Notes under the pieces: generated by a model
Told to the model about the DNA's origin: nothing
Seen by the model: only the letters and a program-made list of their open reading frames with translations
Databases searched by the model: none
Program-made: the position numbers and the translations under genes
Source: CAYRGY01 sp964424075
GTDB taxonomy: Bacteria > Patescibacteriota > Gracilibacteria > UBA1369
DNA: 64,000 nucleotides
Assembly (NCBI GenBank): GCA_964424075.1
Contig: CAYRGY010000002.1
Location: forward strand, 62,001 to 126,000
Direction of reading: 5' to 3'
In this document: positions 33,301 through 41,347 of the stretch, piece after piece
How positions within the stretch are numbered: position 1 is the first letter of the stretch
How the letters are laid out: each line of letters opens with the position of its first letter

Positions 33301-33932
33301 TACTTGGATTTCTTAGTGGACTTTTTAGCGCCGGCCTTCTTCTTCACCGGAGGCTTTTTGGCCGTAGTTTTTTTGGGAGTTGCTTTTTTGGCCGTAGGCT
33401 TTTTGGCGGCTTTTTTGGCCGTAGTTTTTTTGGCGGAAGCTTTTGTGTTCGACTTTTTTGAGACTGCTTTTTTCTTGGTTACAACTTTCTGAGCAGCTTT
33501 TTTGCCGACCTTTTTAGGCTCTGTACGATTGTTTTTATTCATGACAGTGCTTAAAACTCCATTAATAAACTTACCGCTATTGATATCTCCAAATACCTTG
33601 GCAACTTCAATCGCTTCATTGATAGCTACTACATCAGGGATATCATCTCTGTAGACTATTTCATAAATTCCCATCTCTAAAATCACTCGATCAACCGGAG
33701 CAATCTTTTCGACAGGCCATTCAGGTGCTTCTTTGGTAATGATTTTACGAATTTCAGTTCGCTTTTCAATTACACCATCCAGAAGAGACTCTGCGAAAGA
33801 GAGATCAGTTAACTTGTCGGCAAATTCCTGGCAATTGGATTTCAAATCCGGTTCTACGCTGCCCTCACGAAATTCATAACTGAAGAGAGTTTGCATTACA
33901 GCGATTCTTGCTAAATGCCTATAACTTGCCAT
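33300..33932 (-). CDS. nusB: NusB-like antitermination protein with histone-H1-like tail
   Basis: 210 residues. Residues 1-138 are NusB: RHLARIAVMQTLFSYEF at the start, PVDRVILEMGIYEIVYRDDI and VAINEAIEVAKVFGDINSGK, which bind the boxA RNA with NusE. From residue about 139 a tail of about 70 residues is made of Lys, Ala, Thr and Pro (repeats like AKKTTAKKAAKKPTAKK), as in histone H1-type proteins. Standard NusB ends before this. TTAACTA 7 nt before the ATG. Confidence 0.93.
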   Translation of the reverse strand: MASYRHLARIAVMQTLFSYEFREGSVEPDLKSNCQEFADKLTDLSFAESLLDGVIEKRTEIRKIITKEAPEWPVEKIAPVDRVILEMGIYEIVYRDDIPDVVAINEAIEVAKVFGDINSGKFINGVLSTVMNKNNRTEPKKVGKKAAQKVVTKKKAVSKKSNTKASAKKTTAKKAAKKPTAKKATPKKTTAKKPPVKKKAGAKKSTKKSK

Positions 33933-33949
33933 TTTATTGTAGTTAATGA

Positions 33950-34144
33950 TCAGTCTGCTTTAACCGTTTTGACCAATTTTTTCTTTGGTCTTTCTCTGAG
34001 TTTAAGATTTCCTTTCAGTTCCAGATTTTTCATCTTGGTAACCTTACCCATCAACTTTTCTCGAGTCTTGATCATAAAAGCGGAATGCCGCTTTTTAGAC
34101 TTGGTTCGTGAGGTTTTCTGTTTGGGTACTGGATGCTTAGCCAT
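33950..34144 (-). CDS. rpmF: 50S ribosomal protein L32
   Basis: 64 residues, begins MAKHPVPKQKTSRTKSKKRH, the L32 signature, all basic. No zinc-binding cysteines. Lies in the yceD-rpmF pair that is conserved in bacteria. The gap to yceD is 7 bp. Confidence 0.88.
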   Translation of the reverse strand: MAKHPVPKQKTSRTKSKKRHSAFMIKTREKLMGKVTKMKNLELKGNLKLRERPKKKLVKTVKAD

Positions 34145-34151
34145 ACTGTAA

Positions 34152-34697
34152 TTATCTTAATAGATCTTTTAAATTTGCAAAAGGTTTGTACGTATCATTT
34201 TCAGTGGCATTTTCAACTTTTTCTTCCAAATTGCAATTGGAAAGGTGTTGATCAGTTTTGTTCAAATTGATTCCACAGCCTGTACAAAGCCCTCGACAGC
34301 CACTAGAGCATACTGCATTCAAAGGAAATTGCAAGATAATTTCTTGTCTAAGCATATCGGTAATATCAACCGTTGAATCCTTGGTATTAATCATGAATTG
34401 TTCAGTTGGATCAACCGTATCCTCGGGAGGCTGATAAAGAAATTCCCGTTCAGCACCTTCGACTGTGATTTTAAAGGGGTATTTGATTGTACATTTGTCG
34501 CATTCAAGCTCCACTGCAGTAGTGAGTTTTTTGATCAAAACAGCTATGGAATCTGCTAATCTAATCAATTGTAAATCAACCTTAACCGGTTTAATAAGAT
34601 GGGCTTCTGGGGAGAAATCATATTCCTGCTCAATTTGTAGCTTTTTAGACGTACCCTTTCCAGAACGCCATAAATCGCCAATCTGTATGATAGACAT
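34152..34697 (-). CDS. yceD: YceD/DUF177 family protein
   Basis: 181 residues. The family is linked to 23S rRNA accumulation and is usually found upstream of rpmF, as here. Signature cysteines: LECDKCTIKYPF and VCSSGCRGLCTGCGINLN, probably a zinc site. FKITVEGAEREFLYQPPED in the middle. Precise role unknown. Confidence 0.9.
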   Translation of the reverse strand: MSIIQIGDLWRSGKGTSKKLQIEQEYDFSPEAHLIKPVKVDLQLIRLADSIAVLIKKLTTAVELECDKCTIKYPFKITVEGAEREFLYQPPEDTVDPTEQFMINTKDSTVDITDMLRQEIILQFPLNAVCSSGCRGLCTGCGINLNKTDQHLSNCNLEEKVENATENDTYKPFANLKDLLR

Positions 34698-34704
34698 TTG
34701 GTTT

Positions 34705-35382
34705 CTAGTTTCTGTTTAAAGCCAAGATAAGCCTTAAAATAAAGATGAATAAATTGAAGATATCCAAATATAATTGCAAGGCAGCATCGATATATTGGTT
34801 TTCTCCATAAGATTTGAGCCTTTGGACATCATACATAGTGTAGCCGCTGAACAAAAGCACACCTATGCCGGCAAAAATCATCTCAAAGGCATTTCCCCAG
34901 GGAATAAAAATGCCAATGATTGAGACTACAATCATTCCGATTAATCCCATCATCAGAAATCCCCTCAGTCCTTGCAAATTGAAAGATGTGGTGGCCCCAA
35001 AAATGGCACAAGCGCCAAACATCAAAGCTGTCGCTGCTAAGGCCTTAATCACCAAATCAACTCCTCCGGCAACTGTCATTACATATGCCAATAAGGGAAC
35101 AATAGTTAAGCCAGTAATAAATGCGAAAATACCAAACAGAACATAGTTAATTGGCGCTTTCTGGCTCCAGGCACGACTAGAAATAATAAAAATCAATTCA
35201 ACGAAAAATAGCCCGTAAATTACAAACGGTGATGCCAACAAATAAGAGGCTAAGTAATTTAAACCGACATAAGCACCTGTTGCAGAAAGAAAGATCGCCA
35301 ATCCAAAGGCAAAGTATACTTTAGAAAGAAAACTCATGGCAAAATCCTTTTTTTGCGAGATTGTGGTCTCTTGTTGAAACAT
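34705..35382 (-). CDS. Bax-inhibitor-1-like (YbhL/YccA) membrane protein
   Basis: 225 residues with seven transmembrane helices. BI-1 pattern: N-terminal FLSKVYFAFGLAIFLSATGA, YMTYALS-like YTMYDVQRLKSYGENQYID with conserved Asp, and C-terminal LQLYLDIFNLFIFILRLILA. Family members are pH-gated calcium leak channels in some bacteria. TTAACCA lies 9 nt before the ATG. First gene of the minus-strand run toward rnc. Confidence 0.9.
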   Translation of the reverse strand: MFQQETTISQKKDFAMSFLSKVYFAFGLAIFLSATGAYVGLNYLASYLLASPFVIYGLFFVELIFIISSRAWSQKAPINYVLFGIFAFITGLTIVPLLAYVMTVAGGVDLVIKALAATALMFGACAIFGATTSFNLQGLRGFLMMGLIGMIVVSIIGIFIPWGNAFEMIFAGIGVLLFSGYTMYDVQRLKSYGENQYIDAALQLYLDIFNLFIFILRLILALNRN

Positions 35383-35459
35383 ATTTTCAAGTGGTTAATT
35401 CCTTTTTTTTACTCTAGCAAAAATAAATCTTTTTGCAATATTCTTATAGTGTCCCTAAA

Positions 35460-36242
35460 ATGCATCCGATGCAAAAAGACAGTCTGACTATTGATGGAAT
35501 TAAGGTAGTTTATAATTGGCGGGGTAAAGGACGACCCGTGCTGTTTTTGCATGGCTGGGGTGGCAGTAAAGATTCTTGGCAGGAGTTGTGGGGAGAAATG
35601 AATGATGGCCTATTGATCGCTCCCGATCTTCCGGGCTTCGGTGAAAGCGATCAGCCTGATAGACCATATGATGTAACTGCTTACACCCGTCTTTTGAACA
35701 AGTTTATTGTTCAGGTGTGTGAAAAATTAAAATGCGGAAATAAATTTGATATGGTGGTGCACTCGTTTGGAGGCCGCATTGCTATTCGCTATTTCAGTTT
35801 GTTTTCACAAAATGCACCCCGAAAAGTGGTTTTAATAGCAGCTGCGGGAATCAAACATACTCCCAGTTTGAAGATGCGAATTGGTAAAGTTTTGGCTAAA
35901 GCGGGAGGGTTTTTGAAGAAATTGCCGGGAAGTCGACTTTTGCAGAAAGTGCTGTACCGGCTGATGGGAAGCTATGATTATCTGGAAGCCTCCGGTGTGA
36001 TGAAAGAGAGCTTTTCTATGGTGATTGCCGAAGATTTGAAACCTTTGATTGAGCAAATTTCAGCCCCTACTTTGATTATCTGGGGCAGTGAAGATCGCTA
36101 TGTTCCGCTTGAAGATGCTCATTATTTGGCAAAACACATAGGTAATAGTAAATTGGAGATTTTGCAAGGGGTAGGTCATCGTATTCATCGAGATCAGCCC
36201 AAACAAGTTGCTAATTGGATTAACAAATTCTCAAATGCTTGA
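35460..36242 (+). CDS. Alpha/beta hydrolase
   Basis: 260 residues from ATG 35460 (MHPMQKDSLTID); an upstream TTG at 35433 is a weaker start. Oxyanion region LFLHGWGGSKDSW, nucleophile Ser in MVVHSFGGRIAI, Asp in IIWGSEDRYVPLED and His in GVGHRIHRDQP complete the triad. Substrate unknown. The last bases of the gene overlap the ATG of the Mur-ligase gene. Confidence 0.9.
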   Translation: MHPMQKDSLTIDGIKVVYNWRGKGRPVLFLHGWGGSKDSWQELWGEMNDGLLIAPDLPGFGESDQPDRPYDVTAYTRLLNKFIVQVCEKLKCGNKFDMVVHSFGGRIAIRYFSLFSQNAPRKVVLIAAAGIKHTPSLKMRIGKVLAKAGGFLKKLPGSRLLQKVLYRLMGSYDYLEASGVMKESFSMVIAEDLKPLIEQISAPTLIIWGSEDRYVPLEDAHYLAKHIGNSKLEILQGVGHRIHRDQPKQVANWINKFSNA

Positions 36243-37836
36243 AATTTTAGAACAATACTTCTTGGTATTACTTGCCCTGGGTGTTATTAACGGGACAATC
36301 TATTATACCTATTTATGGCAATTGAAAGAATATCGCCTGGACAGGTTTATCGATATGCTGAAGATGAATTCGGGAGCAAGAAGACTATTGGCTTTTCAGT
36401 GGTGGGGTAAAATGGCGATTTTTGGCGTGGCCGTGCTTTATTTTGTGGTAACCAAACAAGCGTTAATTACTGAAATAATAATACTATTAGGCTTTTTGAT
36501 TGATCCTATTGATGTAATTATCAGAGGTTATCAAAGAAAAATATACAGGCCCGATGCAACAGTCAAAGCAATGATGCTAATGGGAGTAAATATAGGGGTT
36601 ATGGGCGGATTAATTTATCTAGTTGAATTCAGACCTACCTTGAGTTTCGTGATTTTGATGCTGCTACCCGTAATATTGTCGCTAATTGTAATGTGCTTTT
36701 ATCCTGTTACTACATATATGAAGCAATTAGTGATCAAGAGAGCGAAACATAAAATTATTCATAATCCGCAACTTAAAGTTGTAGGGATTACCGGATCATA
36801 CGGCAAAAGTAGCTGCAAAGAGTTCCTGTCGACTATTTTGGAACAAAAATTTAAAGTCTTAAAGACGCCCGGAAATGTCAATGTCGATGTGGGTGTGGCA
36901 AGAGTTGTCTTACGAAATCTAACACCTCAACATGAAGTGATGGTTTGTGAAATGGGAGCGTATAAAAAGGGGGAAATTGCTAAGATTTGTGATATCGTCA
37001 ATCCTGATATCGGTGTCATTACCGCAGTTAAGGACAGTCATTTGTCACTTTTTGGATCGCTGGAAAAAATTAAAGAGGCTAAATATGAACTAATTGAGGC
37101 CTTGCCGGAAAATGGCCTGGGCATTTTTAACGCCGATACGGAGGGGTCAATGGCTTTAGCTAAAAAGGCGAAAAGTGACGGGATTAGCCGAGTTGTCACC
37201 TATTCATTGAAAGATAAAGGTAAATTAAATGCCAGAAATATTGAAGTGGAGGCGGAACGAATATTATTTGAATTTGGAAAGGCTCAATTTGAGGCTCAAT
37301 TGAATGGGAAACAAAATATCCCTAATTTACTGGCGGCTATTATCGCAGCACGTAAGCTGGGGATGAGCTATGAAGAAATTGCTGAAGCGGTGAAAAAAAT
37401 TGAACAGCCGGCAAAAGTGATGCAACTTCAAAAAGTTTCTGATGAGCTGCAGATTGTAGATGACGGTTATAATGCTAATCCGGACGGAGTGATTGCCGCG
37501 TTGGATTATCTATCGATCTTTGAAGAATACTATAAAATCATTGTATTTCCGGGAATGCTTGAATTAGGTGACAATTCTGATGATGAGCATCAGAGAGTGG
37601 CTCGTCGAATTGCCAAAGTCTGTGATTTTGCCGTTTTCACTTCTGAAGATTTTGAAAGACAGTTGAAATCAGGGCTGCAAAAGATGGGTAAGAGCAGCTA
37701 TGCATTCATTAGTGATGATCAAGATAGCATTCTGGCTTTATTAAAGAAAAAAATCAGTCAACATCAGAAAGTGATTGTTTTATTCGAGAGTCGGGGGGCA
37801 GAAAAAGTTATGAAAACATTATGCGCTCAAAATTAA
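36235..37836 (+). CDS. Mur ligase (MurF-like) with N-terminal membrane domain
   Basis: 533 residues from ATG 36235. The first about 170 residues are a membrane domain with about 4-5 transmembrane helices (YFLVLLALGVINGTIYYTYL, MAIFGVAVLYFVVTK, MLLPVILSLIVMCFYPV). Then a full Mur ligase: P-loop VVGITGSYGKSSCKEFLST, CEMGAYKKGEIAKICDI, ITAVKDSHLSLFGSLE (MurF-like), and C-terminal VDDGYNANPDGVIAALDYL. MurF adds D-Ala-D-Ala to the muramyl peptide. The membrane fusion would tether the enzyme at the membrane. Overlaps both neighbours. Confidence 0.88.
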   Translation: MLEILEQYFLVLLALGVINGTIYYTYLWQLKEYRLDRFIDMLKMNSGARRLLAFQWWGKMAIFGVAVLYFVVTKQALITEIIILLGFLIDPIDVIIRGYQRKIYRPDATVKAMMLMGVNIGVMGGLIYLVEFRPTLSFVILMLLPVILSLIVMCFYPVTTYMKQLVIKRAKHKIIHNPQLKVVGITGSYGKSSCKEFLSTILEQKFKVLKTPGNVNVDVGVARVVLRNLTPQHEVMVCEMGAYKKGEIAKICDIVNPDIGVITAVKDSHLSLFGSLEKIKEAKYELIEALPENGLGIFNADTEGSMALAKKAKSDGISRVVTYSLKDKGKLNARNIEVEAERILFEFGKAQFEAQLNGKQNIPNLLAAIIAARKLGMSYEEIAEAVKKIEQPAKVMQLQKVSDELQIVDDGYNANPDGVIAALDYLSIFEEYYKIIVFPGMLELGDNSDDEHQRVARRIAKVCDFAVFTSEDFERQLKSGLQKMGKSSYAFISDDQDSILALLKKKISQHQKVIVLFESRGAEKVMKTLCAQN

Positions 37837-39038
37837 TACATATTGCCTTAGCTCCAAATTTAAGCTGGGAAATTGTCTTGGCATCCCTGTCCTGGATAAT
37901 ATTTCCCTGGAAATGGTTGGCCTGGAAAAGAGGCCGCTATACGGATCAATTGGAGCATCAATTTGCAGGGCATTGTAAAGCGGTAGGATCAGGTCGTCAG
38001 GCGCTTTTTGAATCTTTGGGATGCCTAAAATTAAAAAGTGGAGATGAAGTGATAGTACAAAGTTTCACCTGCATGGTAGTTATCAATGCTATCAAATGGA
38101 ATGGCTTGAAGCCTGTCTTTGCTGATATTGATCAAACCTATAATTTAAATGTCCAAACTGTAAGCAATGTTTTAAGCAAGCGTACGAAGGTTTTAATCGT
38201 CCAGCATACCTTTGGCATACCCGCGAAAATTCAAGCATTGAAGAAGTTATGTGATGAGAAGGGAATAGTTCTGATTGAAGATTGTGCGCATAGTTTGGGG
38301 GCTGAGGTGGAAGGTCGAAAAGTGGGTAGTTTCGGTGACTTAAGTATTTTTAGTTTTGGCAGATCCAAAGTGATTTCCTGCGTCAATGGCGGAATGGTGG
38401 TTTGCAACAACAGTAAATATCGACAAGCTCTGAATGAAAAATTGTCTGAATTGAAACCGCCTAGATGGTTCTATATCTTTCAAACTTTATTGCATCCGAG
38501 TACCACTATGAAAGCAAAATGGTTTTATCGCATACAGCTGGGAAAATTTATTCTGGTCTTGATGCAAAAACTAGGACTGATCAATCTGGAAGTCACACCG
38601 GAAGAGAAAAGGGGTAAAATGCCACCCGGTTTTCGCCATTTACTTTCTAATGCGCAGGCAGTATTGGCTCTAAAGCAAATGCGTCAATTGGATGCTATGA
38701 ATCACAAAAGACGAATGATCGCCGCTCATTACATTACTGCATTTGACTTAAAGATGCCTGTAGATGGAGCAATTTTCTTGCGCTTTCCCCTGCAGATTAT
38801 TGATCGAGATAGAGTTTTGGCTGACATCAAAAAAAAGGGATTGATTTTGGGTGATTGGTATAAAACCCCAATTGCACCACCTGATGTTGATATGTCTAAA
38901 ACTGACTATCAAAAAGGGAGTTGTCCGGTGGCGGAAAAAATTTGTGAACGGATAATTAATTTGCCCACCTATTTCAGTTTAACCAATAAACAGGTGGAAA
39001 AGGTGATAAAACTAATCAAGAAATATGCTCAATATTAA
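37821..39038 (+). CDS. DegT/DnrJ/EryC1-family PLP aminotransferase
   Basis: 405 residues. PLP fold-type I: VGSGRQALFESL, VIVQSFTCMVVINAIKW, DCAHSLGAEVEG (Asp-His), and the PLP lysine in FSFGRSKVISCVNGGMVV. The family makes aminosugars for envelope polymers. The N-terminus has an extra hydrophobic stretch (WEIVLASLSWIIFPWKWLAW), perhaps membrane-associated. It overlaps the Mur ligase by 16 bp and the FemAB-like gene by 14 bp, so the three are probably one operon. Confidence 0.9.
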   Translation: MRSKLIHIALAPNLSWEIVLASLSWIIFPWKWLAWKRGRYTDQLEHQFAGHCKAVGSGRQALFESLGCLKLKSGDEVIVQSFTCMVVINAIKWNGLKPVFADIDQTYNLNVQTVSNVLSKRTKVLIVQHTFGIPAKIQALKKLCDEKGIVLIEDCAHSLGAEVEGRKVGSFGDLSIFSFGRSKVISCVNGGMVVCNNSKYRQALNEKLSELKPPRWFYIFQTLLHPSTTMKAKWFYRIQLGKFILVLMQKLGLINLEVTPEEKRGKMPPGFRHLLSNAQAVLALKQMRQLDAMNHKRRMIAAHYITAFDLKMPVDGAIFLRFPLQIIDRDRVLADIKKKGLILGDWYKTPIAPPDVDMSKTDYQKGSCPVAEKICERIINLPTYFSLTNKQVEKVIKLIKKYAQY

Positions 39039-40035
39039 GGAATTAAAATCAAAAATTGAATTTGATCAGGGATTGAATCAAATTCCCCAAAAGGATAGAT
39101 CTTTTTTGCAGGCCTATGAATATGGTTTGATGCAGCTGGATGTAGGGCATAAGCCAATTTATCTGGGAGTTTTCGAGGAGGAAAACATCGTTGGAGCCTT
39201 GTTGTTGATTTTATTTAAGGCCAAGCGCGGCACCTATCTTTTTTGCCCTTATGGAGTTCATTCCAGGGAGCAACTTGAGGTTCTGATCCCCTATCTGAAA
39301 AAGCTGGGGCGTAAGCTGAAGGTTGATTTTTTGCGCTTTAGCCCCTTAATGGATGAAAATTCAGAAAACCGTGCATTATTTGAAAGCTTTGGATTTCGTG
39401 ATGCACCTGTTCACATGATGCATCCGGAATTGGACTGGAGTCTGGACATCACTCGTGATGAGAAAGCTTTGCTAAAGGGTATGCGCAAAAATAATCGATA
39501 TGGGATTAATAAAGCCACTAAAGATGGAGTGACTGTTAAGTCAGGAGCTTCACAAGAGCTTTTGGATTTGTTCTATGATATGCACCTGAACACAGCGCGC
39601 CGACAAAAATTTGTTCCTTGGAGCAAAAAATTTCTTGATGCTCAGTTGAAACACTTTGGGCCGCTGGATCAGTTCAAGGTATATTTAGGTTACTATGAGG
39701 GCAAACCAATTGCCGGAGCGGCTATTATGTTCTATGAAAAGAAAGCCTATTATCATCATGGGGCTTCCTTAAGTGAGTTTCAGCGCATTCCTGCATCTTA
39801 TTTGCTTCAATGGGAGGCTATATTGGAAGCTCGCAGTCGGGGATGCCAGGTTTATGATTTTTACGGAATTGTGGAAGATGCGCCTAAACATCCCTGGTCA
39901 GGTTTAAGTTTTTTTAAAAAAGGTTTTGGTGGTGAAGCAAGACAGATTATTCATTGTCAGGACCTGCCTTTACGTGTTAAATACTGGCTAAATTGGGCTA
40001 TTGAGAAATATCGCCGCTTTAGACGGGGATACTAA
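39025..40035 (+). CDS. FemAB-like aminoacyltransferase (GNAT fold)
   Basis: 336 residues. Two GNAT-like halves as in FemX: IYLGVFEEENIVGALLLILF and YLGYYEGKPIAGAAIMFYEKKA followed by YYHHGASLSEFQRIPASYLL. Also WSLDITRDEKALLKGMRKNN, typical of the family, and a late VYDFYGIVEDAPKHPWSGLS. FemAB enzymes add amino acids from tRNA to the peptidoglycan cross-bridge. Placement after a Mur ligase supports a cell-wall role. Ends just before the promoter of the FtsA-like gene. Confidence 0.88.
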   Translation: MLNIKELKSKIEFDQGLNQIPQKDRSFLQAYEYGLMQLDVGHKPIYLGVFEEENIVGALLLILFKAKRGTYLFCPYGVHSREQLEVLIPYLKKLGRKLKVDFLRFSPLMDENSENRALFESFGFRDAPVHMMHPELDWSLDITRDEKALLKGMRKNNRYGINKATKDGVTVKSGASQELLDLFYDMHLNTARRQKFVPWSKKFLDAQLKHFGPLDQFKVYLGYYEGKPIAGAAIMFYEKKAYYHHGASLSEFQRIPASYLLQWEAILEARSRGCQVYDFYGIVEDAPKHPWSGLSFFKKGFGGEARQIIHCQDLPLRVKYWLNWAIEKYRRFRRGY

Positions 40036-40037
40036 TC

Positions 40038-40066
40038 TTGACGGTTGGATGGCTCCATCATAGAAT
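40038..40066 (+). promoter_or_regulatory. Promoter of the FtsA-like gene
   Basis: TTGACG (40038-40043), 17-bp spacer, TAGAAT (40061-40066). Confidence 0.5.
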
Positions 40067-40093
40067 GGCTCTACTACTAGCCAATTTATAGAT

Positions 40094-41347
40094 ATGGCCA
40101 TTTTCAAAAAAACGGTCAAAAGAACAACTGGCAAGCCTTATTTAGCTTTGGATATCGGTACGGAGATGGTCAAAGCTTTGGTTTGTACTTCTGAAGGAGA
40201 TAAAGGACGCATCCATGGTGTTGGTCGCAAGCAGCAAAAGCTGGGAGACATGAGCAGTGGAGCGGTGACTGATATTGCTGCGGTAATTAACAATTGTCAG
40301 GAAGCTATTCGGGTGGCGGAAAAAATGGCGGGGTTTTCCACTGAGCAACTGATTATGGGAATTGCCGGTGAATTGGTAAAAGGGGCTACAACTACAATTT
40401 CTTATACTCGTCGTGAACCGGACACCAAAATTGATTTAGCGGAGCTTAAAAACATTGTTCATAAGGTTCAGTGGAAAGCTTTTGACGAGGTGCGTAGCGA
40501 AATGGCTTATGACACCGGATATAATGAAATTGATATTAAACTGGTTAATGCTGCAATAGTTGACGTGAGAATAGATGGATACAAAGTAACTAATCCGCTT
40601 GGTTTTCAAGGCAAAGACGTAACAGTTTCAATTTTTAATGCTTTTGCCCCCCTAGTGCACTATGGCTCTCTGCAAACTATTGCTGCGGAACTTGATATGG
40701 ATTTGATGGCAATTACCGCTGAACCATATGCAGTCGCCCGCTGTCTGAGCCATGAGGACGGAGGAAATTTCAGCTCAGTGTTTATTGATATTGGTGGAGG
40801 GACTTCGGATATTGCTGTTGTGAATAGTGGAAGTGTGATTGGAACTAAAATGTTTAATTTGGGAGGCAGAATTTTTACCAAGCGACTTGCCCATTCCCTT
40901 TCCATCAGCTTTGATGACGCTGAAAAGATAAAACTGGCCTATTCAGATGATAAGTTGGAAAAGCAATCACATCGTATTGTGCGTGAGGCTATGAAAAATG
41001 ATTGTGATGTCTGGGTTTCTGGGGTGGCTTTATCATTATCGGAATTAAAAAATATAGATGCCCTTCCTACCCGAGTGCTGATCTGCGGAGGTGGTGCTCT
41101 GTTACCTGAAATTAAGGAAGTTTTATCGGAGAGGGAGTGGATTCAAAATCTTCCTTTTCCCAAGAAGCCTCATATTAGCTTTCTGGAGCCTAAAATGATT
41201 ACTAACATGATAGATGAAACTAAAAGCTTGAAAACATCAATGGATGTCACTCCTATGGCTTTGGCTAATATTGGACTTGAGTATGTCGGTGAGGAGCAAA
41301 TTTTGGCGAAATTGCTCAAAAAAGTTGTTCGCTTAATGCAAATTTAA
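40094..41347 (+). CDS. ftsA: FtsA-like actin-fold ATPase
   Basis: 417 residues, actin-like. Phosphate 1 motif YLALDIGTEMVKALVC, phosphate 2 VFIDIGGGTSDIAVV and adenosine motif RVLICGGGALLPEI. An SHS2-like insert (IDLAELKNIVHKVQWKAFDE) matches FtsA. The C-terminus LAKLLKKVVRLMQI could be the amphipathic membrane anchor. A PilM-like role is less likely but possible. The next gene begins within the stop codon (TAATG). Possibly division-related in this lineage. Confidence 0.82.
   Translation: MAIFKKTVKRTTGKPYLALDIGTEMVKALVCTSEGDKGRIHGVGRKQQKLGDMSSGAVTDIAAVINNCQEAIRVAEKMAGFSTEQLIMGIAGELVKGATTTISYTRREPDTKIDLAELKNIVHKVQWKAFDEVRSEMAYDTGYNEIDIKLVNAAIVDVRIDGYKVTNPLGFQGKDVTVSIFNAFAPLVHYGSLQTIAAELDMDLMAITAEPYAVARCLSHEDGGNFSSVFIDIGGGTSDIAVVNSGSVIGTKMFNLGGRIFTKRLAHSLSISFDDAEKIKLAYSDDKLEKQSHRIVREAMKNDCDVWVSGVALSLSELKNIDALPTRVLICGGGALLPEIKEVLSEREWIQNLPFPKKPHISFLEPKMITNMIDETKSLKTSMDVTPMALANIGLEYVGEEQILAKLLKKVVRLMQI

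Noticed and set aside
33304..33492. Hydrophobic plus-strand ORF over the NusB tail
   Set aside because: It is the complement of Lys/Ala codons (AAG, GCC), which gives Phe/Leu/Gly runs; no start signal.
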